Under the pieces are notes generated by a model. That model was not told the origin of the DNA, ran no database searches, and saw only the letters and a program-made list of their open reading frames with translations. Of a DNA stretch of 64,000 nucleotides, positions 29,502-37,685 are shown in pieces (positions within the stretch are counted from its first letter, which is position 1; the number at the start of each line of letters is the position of its first letter). The stretch comes from Mesobacillus foraminis. GTDB taxonomy: Bacteria; Bacillota; Bacilli; Bacillales; Cytobacillaceae. Position numbers and translations under genes: made by a program. The stretch covers positions 1 to 64,000 of the forward strand of contig NZ_SLVV01000018.1 of assembly GCF_004340465.1 (NCBI RefSeq). Direction: 5' to 3'.

Positions 29502-31682
29502 ATGCCATCCAGACAGAAGCAGAAAAGGAAAAGCCGATGGACAAGTGTTCCGGTTGTCAGGCAAATGAGTCAGAACGAATGTGGACCAGCCTGTCTTTCG
29601 ATGGTTTTTGCTTTCCACGAACACAAAGCCCCCCTCTATATGCTTAGCGAGGAATGTCAGGCATATAGAAACGGAGTCAGTGCATTAACTCTTAAGAAGG
29701 TCTCGGAAGATCATGGATTTAAATGCCGCGCGTTTAAGTTAGAGAAATTGGATCAACTCCATCAAATTAGCTTGCCCGCTATCCTGCACTGGGACCACAG
29801 CCATTACGTAGTGTTGGATAAAATAGGATCTACTTCAGCAACCATCGTCGACCCAGCACAAGGCAAAAGGAAAATAAGCCTATCGGAACTCGAAGATCAT
29901 TTCAGCGGCATTGCGCTTACGTTTGAAAGTACAGCGCAAGTAAATAAAGGATCCGGCAGCTGGGGCAGTAAAAGTAAGCTTCTGTATTACGCTCTAATCA
30001 AACCGAAATACAGTATTTTAATGATTGTATTTTCGGTGCTCGTTCAGGCTCTCAGCCTGATAGTTCCCTTTGTAATCGGCTATATTGTAGACAGGCATAT
30101 GGACCTTCAAGAATCTCAGTTCAGTAACTTTTTTTTAATTATTGGGGCGATTTTTGTTACAAGCCTTCTTTTTTCATTTATAAGAAGCATTCTCTTTGTA
30201 CAGCTTCAGAAACATATCAGTACTGAGCTTTCTGTCGATTATCTAAGACACCTATTAAAGCTTCCCCTTACTTTTTTTGAACAGCGGAATACAGGAGACC
30301 TTGCAACAAGACTTAATAATATCTCCATGATACGGGAAATCCTGTCTACAAGCGGAATTGCTGTAATTCTAGATCTAACTATGATTCTCGTATGTCTGGT
30401 CACCATGTTTACACAATCTGTATTTTTAAGTGGCATTACCTTAATCATTGCGGTTACTGAAATCTTTTTGATGCTCCTCTTTTTGGATTCAATCAGAAGC
30501 TACTCACAGCAGGAATTGGCGGTCCAAGGGACCTCCCAAAGCTATTTGATGGAAGGGCTGCGGAGCATTCAGCTCGTAAAATCCACTCGCAGGGAAGACA
30601 AAATACTAAATGGCTGGACAGGTATATTTTCGGAGCAAATGAGGTATTTCTCGCTTAGATTTTATCGGAGCGGACTTTTAAATAGCATTGTGAGCAGTAT
30701 TGGCTTGGTCGCTCCGCTGCTTCTCCTGATGCTGGGAATGAGGGAAATCTCTAACGGAGTTATGACAATCGGGGCCCTGATAGCCTTTAATTCTGTAGCT
30801 CTCTCATTTTTAATGCCGATAAACTCTGTTATTACGTACTTTCAGTCCTTCCAAATTTTATTTAGTGCATTCGACCGGGTCTTTGACGTGCTCTCTGCTA
30901 AAACGGAACAAAATCCGCAACTTGGAGAAAAAACAAAAGTTGACCTTAAAACCACACCGATTCTTTTTGAAAACGTCACTTTTAGCTACAAAGGAGAATC
31001 CCCCGTTTTACAAGACATTTCATTGAGTGTACAACCAGGACAGAAAATAGGGATTGTAGGACCAACAGGGAGCGGGAAAAGTTCCTTGATTAAATTAGTA
31101 CTGGGGCTCTATACCCCATCTGACGGATCGATTTATTACGGGACAGAAAGCATGGACCAGGTTGATTACGAAGATTTAAGAACCCAGATTGGTATAGTTC
31201 TTCAGGACACATTTTTGTTTAATGACACCATCTATAAAAATATATCCTTCTTTGATGACTTGCCTGCTACCCAACTTGAGCAAGCAGCTCAAATGGCCAC
31301 ACTTCACGAAGATATCCTATCAATGCCGTTAAAATATAACACAGTGATCGGGGAAAACGGACAAAACTTGTCAGGAGGACAAAGACAACGGCTAGCGATT
31401 GCAAGGGCACTAGCTACCAACCCTTCCCTCTTGATATTAGATGAAGCTACCAGTCAGATGGACTCTCTCACCGAAAAGAGACTGAATGACACATTCAGGA
31501 AAAACGGCATAACCCAACTTGTGATCGCTCACCGTCTGGCTGCTGTTACCGATGCTGATGCCATTGTTGTCATTGATAAGGGGAAGGTTCAGGCAATTGG
31601 CACACACGAAGTACTGATTGATGAATGTGAACTCTACCGATCTCTTTGGTCTCAACAGGCAAAAATGGTGGCTTATAGTTAA
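29502..31682 (+). CDS. lanT: LanT: C39-peptidase ABC exporter
   Basis: 726-residue membrane exporter that removes the leader after its Gly-Ala site and secretes the peptide. AGGAGG lies seven bases before the ATG. An N-terminal C39 peptidase (~1-145) has Cys27 in QNECGPACLS, a His in HWDHSHYVVLD and an Asp in VDPAQG. A six-helix ABC membrane domain (~155-440) follows. The nucleotide-binding domain (~485-715) has GPTGSGKSS, LSGGQRQRLAIARA and LILDEATSQMD. It is the last plus-strand gene before a shared terminator. Since no separate LanP protease is visible, LanT should do the leader cleavage. Confidence 0.96.
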   Translation: MPSRQKQKRKSRWTSVPVVRQMSQNECGPACLSMVFAFHEHKAPLYMLSEECQAYRNGVSALTLKKVSEDHGFKCRAFKLEKLDQLHQISLPAILHWDHSHYVVLDKIGSTSATIVDPAQGKRKISLSELEDHFSGIALTFESTAQVNKGSGSWGSKSKLLYYALIKPKYSILMIVFSVLVQALSLIVPFVIGYIVDRHMDLQESQFSNFFLIIGAIFVTSLLFSFIRSILFVQLQKHISTELSVDYLRHLLKLPLTFFEQRNTGDLATRLNNISMIREILSTSGIAVILDLTMILVCLVTMFTQSVFLSGITLIIAVTEIFLMLLFLDSIRSYSQQELAVQGTSQSYLMEGLRSIQLVKSTRREDKILNGWTGIFSEQMRYFSLRFYRSGLLNSIVSSIGLVAPLLLLMLGMREISNGVMTIGALIAFNSVALSFLMPINSVITYFQSFQILFSAFDRVFDVLSAKTEQNPQLGEKTKVDLKTTPILFENVTFSYKGESPVLQDISLSVQPGQKIGIVGPTGSGKSSLIKLVLGLYTPSDGSIYYGTESMDQVDYEDLRTQIGIVLQDTFLFNDTIYKNISFFDDLPATQLEQAAQMATLHEDILSMPLKYNTVIGENGQNLSGGQRQRLAIARALATNPSLLILDEATSQMDSLTEKRLNDTFRKNGITQLVIAHRLAAVTDADAIVVIDKGKVQAIGTHEVLIDECELYRSLWSQQAKMVAYS

Positions 31683-31683
31683 A

Positions 31684-31719
31684 AATAATGGACCCGGCAC
31701 TGTTGCCCGGTCCATTATT
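31684..31719. terminator. Shared terminator between converging lanT and abrB-like genes
   Basis: A 14-bp stem with one mismatch (31684-31697 with 31706-31719) and an eight-base loop begins just after the lanT stop. On the minus strand a TTTTT tract follows, so it terminates the abrB-like gene well. On the plus strand the T-tract is weak. Confidence 0.7.
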
Positions 31720-31777
31720 ATGGTCTTAAATTCAACATACAAAATTAATTGTCTAGTCTTAAAGACTCTTAAATCTA

Positions 31778-32056
31778 TCACATCAATTTAACACTGACAA
31801 GTTCTCTTAGGAGCTTCTCGGCACCTCTGGGGCTTAATACAATCCTTCCGTTTCCATACCTTCGGTTCTCGTTGGATATTTCTCCGGTAATCGCACAGGT
31901 CTTTAGATTTTCATATTTCTGGAGGATGATGCGATTCTCCTCCACAAATATCTCCATAGGGTCCCTTTCCCTTAACTCAAATGTCTTGCGTATCTCTTTA
32001 GGGATTACTACTCTCCCTAGCTCGTCTAATCGCCGAACCATGCCGGTACTCTTCAT
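31778..32056 (-). CDS. AbrB/SpoVT-family transition-state regulator
   Basis: 92-residue DNA-binding protein of the AbrB family. The N-terminal swapped-hairpin domain is clear: MKSTGMVRRLDELGRVVIPK, then EIRKTFELRERDPMEIFVEE. The C-terminal part (TGEISNENRRYGNGRIVLS) resembles the multimerisation half of AbrB/Abh. The ATG at 32056 is preceded by GGGGTGAA; a longer reading to 32170 would add a non-conserved tail. AbrB proteins repress antibiotic genes in exponential growth. Its position after the immunity genes and facing lanT suggests a local regulator of the lanthipeptide or NRPS genes, but targets cannot be read from the sequence. It may instead be transcribed from its own promoter in the 85-base gap upstream. 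Confidence 0.88.
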   Translation of the reverse strand: MKSTGMVRRLDELGRVVIPKEIRKTFELRERDPMEIFVEENRIILQKYENLKTCAITGEISNENRRYGNGRIVLSPRGAEKLLRELVSVKLM

Positions 32057-32141
32057 GAACTTCACCCCATTATTATTTATTAGAATGTATTTCAGCCGGT
32101 AAACCCCGTTTATACAGTAGTAAACATGGATAAGTGAGTTT

Positions 32142-32237
32142 CTATACAAAGATTGAAGACAATGGACCAAATAAGAAAAGTATCCCTAATACAACAACTA
32201 CTACAGCTACAATTGAAAGAATGGTTCCTTTTTTCAT
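32142..32237 (-). CDS. 31-residue single-span membrane peptide
   Basis: Small gene with an excellent AGGAGG site seven bases before its ATG, 28 bases after the LanG stop. The peptide starts MKKGTILS and continues with a run of five valines and then Leu/Ile/Phe residues, enough for one transmembrane helix. It ends in a short tail, PLSSIFV. Two N-terminal Lys suggest an N-in orientation. I do not recognise a family. Co-transcription with LanFEG suggests an accessory immunity role or an ABC-transporter-associated microprotein; that is inference. Confidence 0.7.
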   Translation of the reverse strand: MKKGTILSIVAVVVVVLGILFLFGPLSSIFV

Positions 32238-32265
32238 TATAATACCTCCTGATTTTTGGTTGATT

Positions 32266-33009
32266 TTATTTTATTTCAGTACGCATGAAGTGCCAGATCC
32301 CCATGAAGCTGAATAAGAGGAATCCTGCCAAAACCGCTATGTAGAGGTCCTGAATTGATTGTGTGAAGCCAACTTGGTTTTCTGGTGTCATAGCGTAGAC
32401 GGGCTGTGACCAAGGGTAATATTTTCCGTATTTTGAACTGGAAACAAAGATGTTTGGAATGATGAAGGCAAAATTCAAGGCCACCGGAAGCGCAAAATTT
32501 TTCGATTGAGTCGCCAGCCAGGTCTGAAGGGCTATCAAGGGTAGAATGGCCAACCAGCCTCTTAGAAACAGCCCTAGAAATTCAAGAAACGGAAACTCAC
32601 CTGTCACACCCATGATTTTTCCTATAACAAGAAAATATAAGAACAACACGATATTGGTGATTCCAACCAGTAGCCATCCCCATATCAGCTTTGAGAGATA
32701 AAAGTCTGTTTTCGGAATGGGATAGGATAATAACTGTTTCCAGCCTCCATTCGCATGCTCAAACCGGCAAAGTATTGCCAGATACACACTTGAAAGCAGT
32801 GGGCAGAGAACCATCCCGTACAGAAACTCCACTTGGGTCCAAGCCCCCATCCACCCCACCATTCCATTTTCCTCAAATACATGAATATTGGTAGCATAAT
32901 TGACGACTCCCATTACGGTAAAAAACAGAGGGACTATCAGGATGATCAGCCAAATTGTAATAAAGTTCTTGAGCTTTAACCAATCGGTCCATAATACATC
33001 TTTAAACAT
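32266..33009 (-). CDS. lanG: LanG-type immunity ABC transporter permease
   Basis: 247-residue membrane protein with about six hydrophobic segments, starting MFKDVLWTDWLKLKNFITIW. The GGAGGAGG site directly upstream supports the start at 33009. It is of the ABC-2 permease type found in lantibiotic self-protection (LanFEG) and bacitracin-type exporters. It follows the LanE-like permease by ten bases, and both follow the ATPase, so the three form one transporter that removes the peptide from the producer's membrane. It shares the GWKQLLSYPIPKTDFYLSKL-type loop with its partner, as LanE and LanG paralogues usually do. Confidence 0.85.
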   Translation of the reverse strand: MFKDVLWTDWLKLKNFITIWLIILIVPLFFTVMGVVNYATNIHVFEENGMVGWMGAWTQVEFLYGMVLCPLLSSVYLAILCRFEHANGGWKQLLSYPIPKTDFYLSKLIWGWLLVGITNIVLFLYFLVIGKIMGVTGEFPFLEFLGLFLRGWLAILPLIALQTWLATQSKNFALPVALNFAFIIPNIFVSSSKYGKYYPWSQPVYAMTPENQVGFTQSIQDLYIAVLAGFLLFSFMGIWHFMRTEIK

Positions 33010-33019
33010 ATTCCTCCTC

Positions 33020-33796
33020 CTAATCTACTTCCCTACTGGCAAAATGTATGGATCCAACGATATTGAGAAGCAAGCCAATGCCGATGCTGAACCATACCCA
33101 CTCCCAATTGAAGTGGGGAGCATTCACTATACTGGAAAAATCAGTAATGATATTTTCATTTGAAAGTGTAATTTGATAAGGCAGCACCCATGGAAGGTAC
33201 TGGGTAACCCCTGGAAGCTGGATCAAAAATAAACCGAGCGCTATTCCCACCCCCCCCATAATCAAAGGAATTGCCTGGCTATTCAAAACCATGGACATCC
33301 ATAGCTGAATTCCAATTAATGCAAAAGAAGTGAAATAGGGAAACAATGTAAAGTAAAAGAGACGGGAGGGATTCAATGTATCACTTCCTCCAAACAAATA
33401 GCCGGAAATCCACAATCCCGTCATGAGGATTATGCCGGAAAGAAGCACACCCATGGATACCCACAAATAGCGTGTCCAATAATAACTCAGCTTGGATATT
33501 GGCATAGAGAAGATCAGCTTCCAAGACCTCGCCTGGTGCTCAAGATTGGCTATATATGAACAAAGAATAGCGGCGGACAGATGAATAATGAAAAAGTTGC
33601 TGTAGTAGGTAATCATCCACATGGTACCCCAGATGTTATAACTTCTCCCTTCTGAAACCTCCTGCCGAATATCCCCTGCATTCAGCAGTAAGAGCAAAAG
33701 TGTACCGCCTATCAATACGGCCGGAAACAGCAGGACGATTCCCCAAAACCAAGATCGTTTCATTTTGACAAAATCAGATGAAAGTATCGGCCTCAT
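33020..33796 (-). CDS. lanE: LanE-type immunity ABC transporter permease
   Basis: 258-residue ABC-2 permease with about six membrane spans, opening MRPILSSDFVKMKRSWFWGI. It contains the LEHQARSWKLIFSMPISKL loop, matching LEHxxGxWK..L.xPI in LanE/LanG families. Its ATG overlaps the ATPase stop as TAATG, indicating translational coupling. Together with the ATPase and the LanG-type protein it forms the self-immunity transporter for the lanthipeptide. Assignment of E versus G rests on gene order. Confidence 0.85.
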   Translation of the reverse strand: MRPILSSDFVKMKRSWFWGIVLLFPAVLIGGTLLLLLLNAGDIRQEVSEGRSYNIWGTMWMITYYSNFFIIHLSAAILCSYIANLEHQARSWKLIFSMPISKLSYYWTRYLWVSMGVLLSGIILMTGLWISGYLFGGSDTLNPSRLFYFTLFPYFTSFALIGIQLWMSMVLNSQAIPLIMGGVGIALGLFLIQLPGVTQYLPWVLPYQITLSNENIITDFSSIVNAPHFNWEWVWFSIGIGLLLNIVGSIHFASREVD

Positions 33797-34719
33797 TATA
33801 GACTCTGTCCCCTCCCGGTGAAGTCCAAGAAAATATCTTCAAGTGACTTCTTTATTCCTTCCAGGCGGGAGACCGTAAAACCTGCCTCAACCAACGCCTT
33901 GTTGGCTTGCCCTGCTACGGACTGGGAAGACTCAATTATATAAAGCGCACCTTCATTTTGGTTAAAATCTGCATTAATGCCCATTTTTTTAAGAGAAACA
34001 GTTGCTTCAACTGGATTATCGACAGTAATTTTAATCTTAGGTTCGCTTTCTTTTCGGAGAACCTCAATAGAATCCTGAAAAAGCATCTTTCCATTTTGAA
34101 TAATGCCCACTTGAGTGGCCATAAGTTCAATTTCGCTGAGCAAGTGACTCGAAACCAGAACTGTCATTTCATACCTTGAAGGCATTTCTTTAATTAACTC
34201 ACGTATTTCGTGAATCCCTGCAGGGTCAAGGCCGTTGGTAGGTTCATCTAGAATTAAGAGCTGAGGGTTATTCAGCAAAGCGGTGGCAATCCCCAGCCTC
34301 TGCTTCATGCCCAGGGAGTAGTTCTTTACCTTCTTATCCTTAGCGCTCTCCAGTCGGACAATTTTAAGAACCTCTCCTACTCTATCTACATCTTCTATCC
34401 TGAGCAGGCGCCTAGCCGCTTCAAGATTTTCATAGCCGCTTAGGTGGCCGTAATAAGTAGGCGTTTCTACAAGCGAGCCGATTTTACCTAAAATCGAGAG
34501 GCGCTCCTTCTTTAAATTCTGGCCAAATATTTCTACTTCCCCCGACGATGGGCGTATTAGGCCAAGCAGCATGCGGATCGTCGTTGTTTTCCCTGCACCG
34601 TTTGGTCCTAAAAAACCATAAATCTCTCCTTGATCGACTCTCAAGTTTAATGAATCTACAACTTTATTATTCTTGTAGGATTTGGTTAAATCATGTGTAT
34701 TAATAATGATTGAGCTCAT
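33796..34719 (-). CDS. lanF: LanF-type immunity ABC transporter ATPase
   Basis: 307-residue ATP-binding protein of the bacitracin/lantibiotic immunity class. Walker A is GPNGAGKTTTIRMLLGL, the signature is YSLGMKQRLGIATALL, and Walker B is LLILDEPTNGLDPAG. It also has the C-terminal ~90-residue extension usual in BcrA/LanF proteins. AGGAG lies seven bases before the ATG. It drives the two downstream permeases to expel the peptide at the membrane. Only 42 bases separate it from the GPP34 gene, so it probably belongs to the longer operon starting at the repressor gene. Confidence 0.9.
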   Translation of the reverse strand: MSSIIINTHDLTKSYKNNKVVDSLNLRVDQGEIYGFLGPNGAGKTTTIRMLLGLIRPSSGEVEIFGQNLKKERLSILGKIGSLVETPTYYGHLSGYENLEAARRLLRIEDVDRVGEVLKIVRLESAKDKKVKNYSLGMKQRLGIATALLNNPQLLILDEPTNGLDPAGIHEIRELIKEMPSRYEMTVLVSSHLLSEIELMATQVGIIQNGKMLFQDSIEVLRKESEPKIKITVDNPVEATVSLKKMGINADFNQNEGALYIIESSQSVAGQANKALVEAGFTVSRLEGIKKSLEDIFLDFTGRGQSL

Positions 34720-34761
34720 TTCGCATCTCCTGTCACTATTTTGAAATATAATTATTGACGG

Positions 34762-35439
34762 CTAAGGAGTGACAATTGCACCACCCAAAGAGGAAAGACA
34801 AGCCGTAATATCCTGTATTGCTCTTTCAATCTTTTTGATGGAATGTACATCAATGGAGAGCTGGTCTTTTTTACTGTTTATACATTCCATAATTTCCTTT
34901 CTTTCTTTTGCGTCAAAATAGGTCTTTAATAACCCCGACTCTTTAAGGAGGTATGAGAGCGCTACGGTTTGCTCATTTGGATTTCCATGGGTGATTAACT
35001 GAGAATGAAGTAACTCAACAATCTGTTCTTTTGATTGATTCGTCTCGGTGATTTTTCGTAGTGGAAGAAAAGGGAGTTTAAACCCGATTAAAATAGCCCC
35101 CTTTTTTTGTAGTTCTTGAAGAATTGAAAAATGTATTTTTCCTCTAAGCCGGTTTCTGAAATGAAAATACTTGATCCACCCTTTTAATTTTTTCGATCTA
35201 AATGATTTGTTGAGGATTGAGATAACTTTATCCAAATAATGAATACCAGTCTCTTGTGAATCGAGGACCTTAACCTTTCCTTTTTCATCCAACATTATTT
35301 TCTTTTTTAATAGTAGGTCAATAAAGATTGCACCAATGCTGTAGGTTTCAACATATGAACGATACTTCAGACGAAGCTGATTTGCCCCGAGTAGGACCAT
35401 TTCTTCTGACAAAGGTAACCGTTTTTCCAATAAACTCAC
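34762..35439 (-). CDS. GPP34 (GOLPH3/Vps74-like) family protein
   Basis: 225-residue soluble protein that looks like the bacterial GPP34 family: LSEEMVLLGANQLRLKYRS near the start, SIGAIFIDLLLKKKIMLDEKGKVKV (a winged-helix-like segment), and a helical C-terminus with ERAIQDITACLSSL. Eukaryotic members bind phosphoinositides at Golgi membranes. Bacterial members are often found in natural-product loci, with uncertain roles. It starts ten bases after the preceding membrane-protein gene and sits directly before LanF, so it is expressed with immunity. A membrane- or lipid-binding helper role is plausible but inferred. Confidence 0.8.
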   Translation of the reverse strand: MSLLEKRLPLSEEMVLLGANQLRLKYRSYVETYSIGAIFIDLLLKKKIMLDEKGKVKVLDSQETGIHYLDKVISILNKSFRSKKLKGWIKYFHFRNRLRGKIHFSILQELQKKGAILIGFKLPFLPLRKITETNQSKEQIVELLHSQLITHGNPNEQTVALSYLLKESGLLKTYFDAKERKEIMECINSKKDQLSIDVHSIKKIERAIQDITACLSSLGGAIVTP

Positions 35440-35449
35440 TCCTCTGCAT

Positions 35450-35926
35450 TCAAATGATGTTTAAAAAACTGAATCCGTACACCGAACCGACTGTGAAAAC
35501 GGCTGTCCACACCGCTAGGCTCACTGTCATCCAGCTAATGACATGGATACGGGATGAACCAAAGCTCAATGCCAAAACGGCAGCAATATCAGTACCAACA
35601 AGAAGAGGGGCAAGGAGGGCTAGACCGGGTATCCCGTATTTTTCCCAAATTTCTTTTGATTTTTTTTCTTTTTTGGAAGGCTCAGTTAACCCTTTCTCCT
35701 TTCTCCTTTTCTCTCGCCATGTGTAAAATTGCTTAAAGAAAAATCCTAGCAATAAAACTAAAAGTAAGTTTCCAGTAAAAGCGGTAATTGCAACGCCCAT
35801 TGGCGGGAGACCCCACGCAACACCTATAGGAACTACGATGGATACGTCCATCCAGGGAGCAAATGCAATGATAAAAATTACAATGAATTGCCATAGATCC
35901 GATTGATTTTGTGCCCATTCCAGCAC
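35450..35926 (-). CDS. Small multi-drug export family membrane protein
   Basis: 158-residue membrane protein resembling the putative small multi-drug export family. It has about four hydrophobic segments, including FIIAFAPWMDVSIVVPIG near the N-terminus and YGIPGLALLAPLLVGTDIAA after a Lys/Glu-rich cytoplasmic loop (~75-100). The Pro/Gly-rich repeated half structure is typical of the DedA/SNARE-associated-like fold. It sits 13 bases after the preceding gene and ten before GPP34. Its substrate is unknown; the context suggests a role near self-protection. Function is inferred from family resemblance only. Confidence 0.72.
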   Translation of the reverse strand: MLEWAQNQSDLWQFIVIFIIAFAPWMDVSIVVPIGVAWGLPPMGVAITAFTGNLLLVLLLGFFFKQFYTWREKRRKEKGLTEPSKKEKKSKEIWEKYGIPGLALLAPLLVGTDIAAVLALSFGSSRIHVISWMTVSLAVWTAVFTVGSVYGFSFLNII

Positions 35927-35939
35927 ATCTACACCTCCA

Positions 35940-36389
35940 TTAATATTTATTTAACTTTCGTATTGTCTGCCAATATACCAGGTACTGGCCAACTCCCAAG
36001 ACGCCAATGACAATAAAGGGTGTAAGGACGAATCCAGAGAACAGAAAACAAGCACCTGCTGCAATTGGTAGCCCGACTGAAAAGAAAATATAAACATTAC
36101 GGCAAGCTTTAAAAGTGATCCACTGCTGTCCTTCATCAGTATCAAGAAATTCTGAAGGAACTAGACCTGCTGATCGAAGCCTGTTTTCAGGATTCTTTTT
36201 ATTAAATCTTTTCACCAGTACATACCATGTAAAAGTCAAAGCAGCTAGTAACAAAAGGAAAGTCCTGGCCAGTATCTGTTTTTCATCCTGGGGATCATAC
36301 AGGGAAAAAGCGAAAAAAGAAACTAGCAAAATAAAAAGTAACATTGGAACTATAGGCGATCTGATTAGTTTTTCAAGCACTTTGCTCAT
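35940..36389 (-). CDS. Four-span membrane protein paired with CylR2-like repressor
   Basis: 149-residue protein with two hydrophobic pairs (~12-58 and ~98-140) separated by a polar loop containing ENRLRSAGLVPSEFLDTDEG. Its ATG overlaps the repressor stop as ATGA, so the two are translated together. A small XRE regulator followed by a membrane partner recalls CylR2/CylR1 of the enterococcal cytolysin. The membrane protein there has a different sequence, so the comparison is of architecture, not homology. It could sense the peptide or membrane state for the repressor. I do not recognise a named family. Confidence 0.7.
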   Translation of the reverse strand: MSKVLEKLIRSPIVPMLLFILLVSFFAFSLYDPQDEKQILARTFLLLLAALTFTWYVLVKRFNKKNPENRLRSAGLVPSEFLDTDEGQQWITFKACRNVYIFFSVGLPIAAGACFLFSGFVLTPFIVIGVLGVGQYLVYWQTIRKLNKY

Positions 36390-36589
36390 CCTTTCTCTTC
36401 GAGGTAAAAGACTTCTTCCACAGTGACACTAAACGCATCGGCTATCTTTAAAGCTAGTGTCACGGACGGCGCATAGTCACCTTTTTCAATCAATCCAATC
36501 GTTTGTCTGGTGGCTCCGATCTTCTTAGCCAAATCTTGCTGGGACAACTTATGACGCGCCCGCATTTCTCTGACTCTGTTTTTTAGCAT
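36386..36589 (-). CDS. XRE-family repressor, CylR2-like
   Basis: 67-residue helix-turn-helix regulator: NRVREMRARHKLSQQDLAKK, then IGATRQTIGLIEKGDYAPS, with an acidic tail EEVFYLEEKG. Size and pattern match CylR2 and related LanR proteins that repress lantibiotic operons. ATG at 36589 follows AAGGAATAATGGG; a TTG 18 bases upstream is a poorer choice. As the first gene of the operon running to the LanG region, it probably autoregulates and may bind upstream in the AT-rich gap 36590-36902. Confidence 0.87.
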   Translation of the reverse strand: MLKNRVREMRARHKLSQQDLAKKIGATRQTIGLIEKGDYAPSVTLALKIADAFSVTVEEVFYLEEKG

Positions 36590-36902
36590 CCCATTATTCC
36601 TTTCCAATAATTAACTAAATATATAATAAATCACATTTTATATTTTTGTCAACAATCATTTGCATTTTGACAAAAATAATTGCCGAAATTCCTAAAAAAA
36701 TATTAAATTCAAACTAAAAATCTGCTTTTTATTTATTTTTATAAAGAAAATTAAATATTATTGGCATTATTTCACTTTACATACATATATTAAAAGCTTA
36801 TTATTAACATATACATATTTATTATAAAAAGTTAAATAAAGGTAATTTAGTTGTGATTCTTTTCAGGCTATATCTTTCTAAACTTTTAATGGGGGTGCAA
36901 GG
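36590..36902. other. AT-rich divergent intergenic region
   Basis: About 310 bases with no gene seen. It separates the repressor-led minus operon from the plus-strand dioxygenase and should hold both promoters. It is too AT-rich to choose promoter boxes with confidence. A GGGGTG site lies just before the dioxygenase ATG. Confidence 0.5.
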
Positions 36903-37685
36903 ATGAGTAATGCGTTATTGAAAGAAAAGAAAGATCTGGAGGTATTTGGATACAAAAAATTCCAGCTTACAGATTTACCAGTTAAGAATTTTAATTTAGA
37001 CCTATTAAAGTTAACTGAGGAATTTGACCGATTGCCCATCGATACATATTCATTAGGGAGCCACCGTTACCGAAGATATTCACGTGCAATTATTAATCCT
37101 TGGGACAATCATTTTGAATGGCTTCCAAACCATTATGATGAAAATGGACAAGCGCAATCATTATATTTTCAAGGAAGCTTTAACTCAGAATACCTTAAGG
37201 AATACCGAGCATTCCCATCACTGAGCGAGGAAATTAAAGATAATGAGTTGCTAAAAGAAATTATAAAATATGATTATAACGAGACCTTTTGGAAGACCCA
37301 CGACACCCTGCTCCCAATACACGTTGGTGTACATTTTGTAAAGTATATGGTTAAAGAAGATCATCAGGAATCTGTAGCTTCTCCTAATAACATGCATCAA
37401 GACGGAGAACCTTTTACATTTGTCCATTTGGTTACTTATGAAAACGTGGTCGGCGGAACCAGTACAGTCGCTACCACAAGCTGTGCAGGTTTAAAAAGAG
37501 AAGAAGTTGATGAAAACTTGATTCTTGATGAATTTGATCTGAAAGACCCTCTCGACTCTTATGGTGTGTGTGATCAAAAGGTCAGTCATTATGTTAAGGG
37601 TGTTAAGAAAGGGAAAGAGTCACGGCCAGCAGAAAGAGGTGTCCTCCTTATAGACTTTACACCTACTGTTATTGCTATTACTTGA
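36903..37685 (+). CDS. 2-oxoglutarate/Fe(II) dioxygenase, isoleucine-hydroxylase type
   Basis: 260-residue enzyme resembling the 2OG-Fe dioxygenase family that includes the Bacillus thuringiensis L-isoleucine 4-hydroxylase. Iron ligands are visible: His165 and Asp167 in MHQDGEPF, distal His229 in KVSHYVKGV, and Arg244 in ERGVLLIDF as the likely 2OG carboxylate anchor. The segment FVHLVTYENVVGGTSTVA also matches that family. Known members hydroxylate free aliphatic amino acids. Near an NRPS with several predicted aliphatic A domains it could supply a hydroxylated building block, or it may modify the lanthipeptide. No partner gene follows, so it is a single-gene unit. Confidence 0.85.
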   Translation: MSNALLKEKKDLEVFGYKKFQLTDLPVKNFNLDLLKLTEEFDRLPIDTYSLGSHRYRRYSRAIINPWDNHFEWLPNHYDENGQAQSLYFQGSFNSEYLKEYRAFPSLSEEIKDNELLKEIIKYDYNETFWKTHDTLLPIHVGVHFVKYMVKEDHQESVASPNNMHQDGEPFTFVHLVTYENVVGGTSTVATTSCAGLKREEVDENLILDEFDLKDPLDSYGVCDQKVSHYVKGVKKGKESRPAERGVLLIDFTPTVIAIT

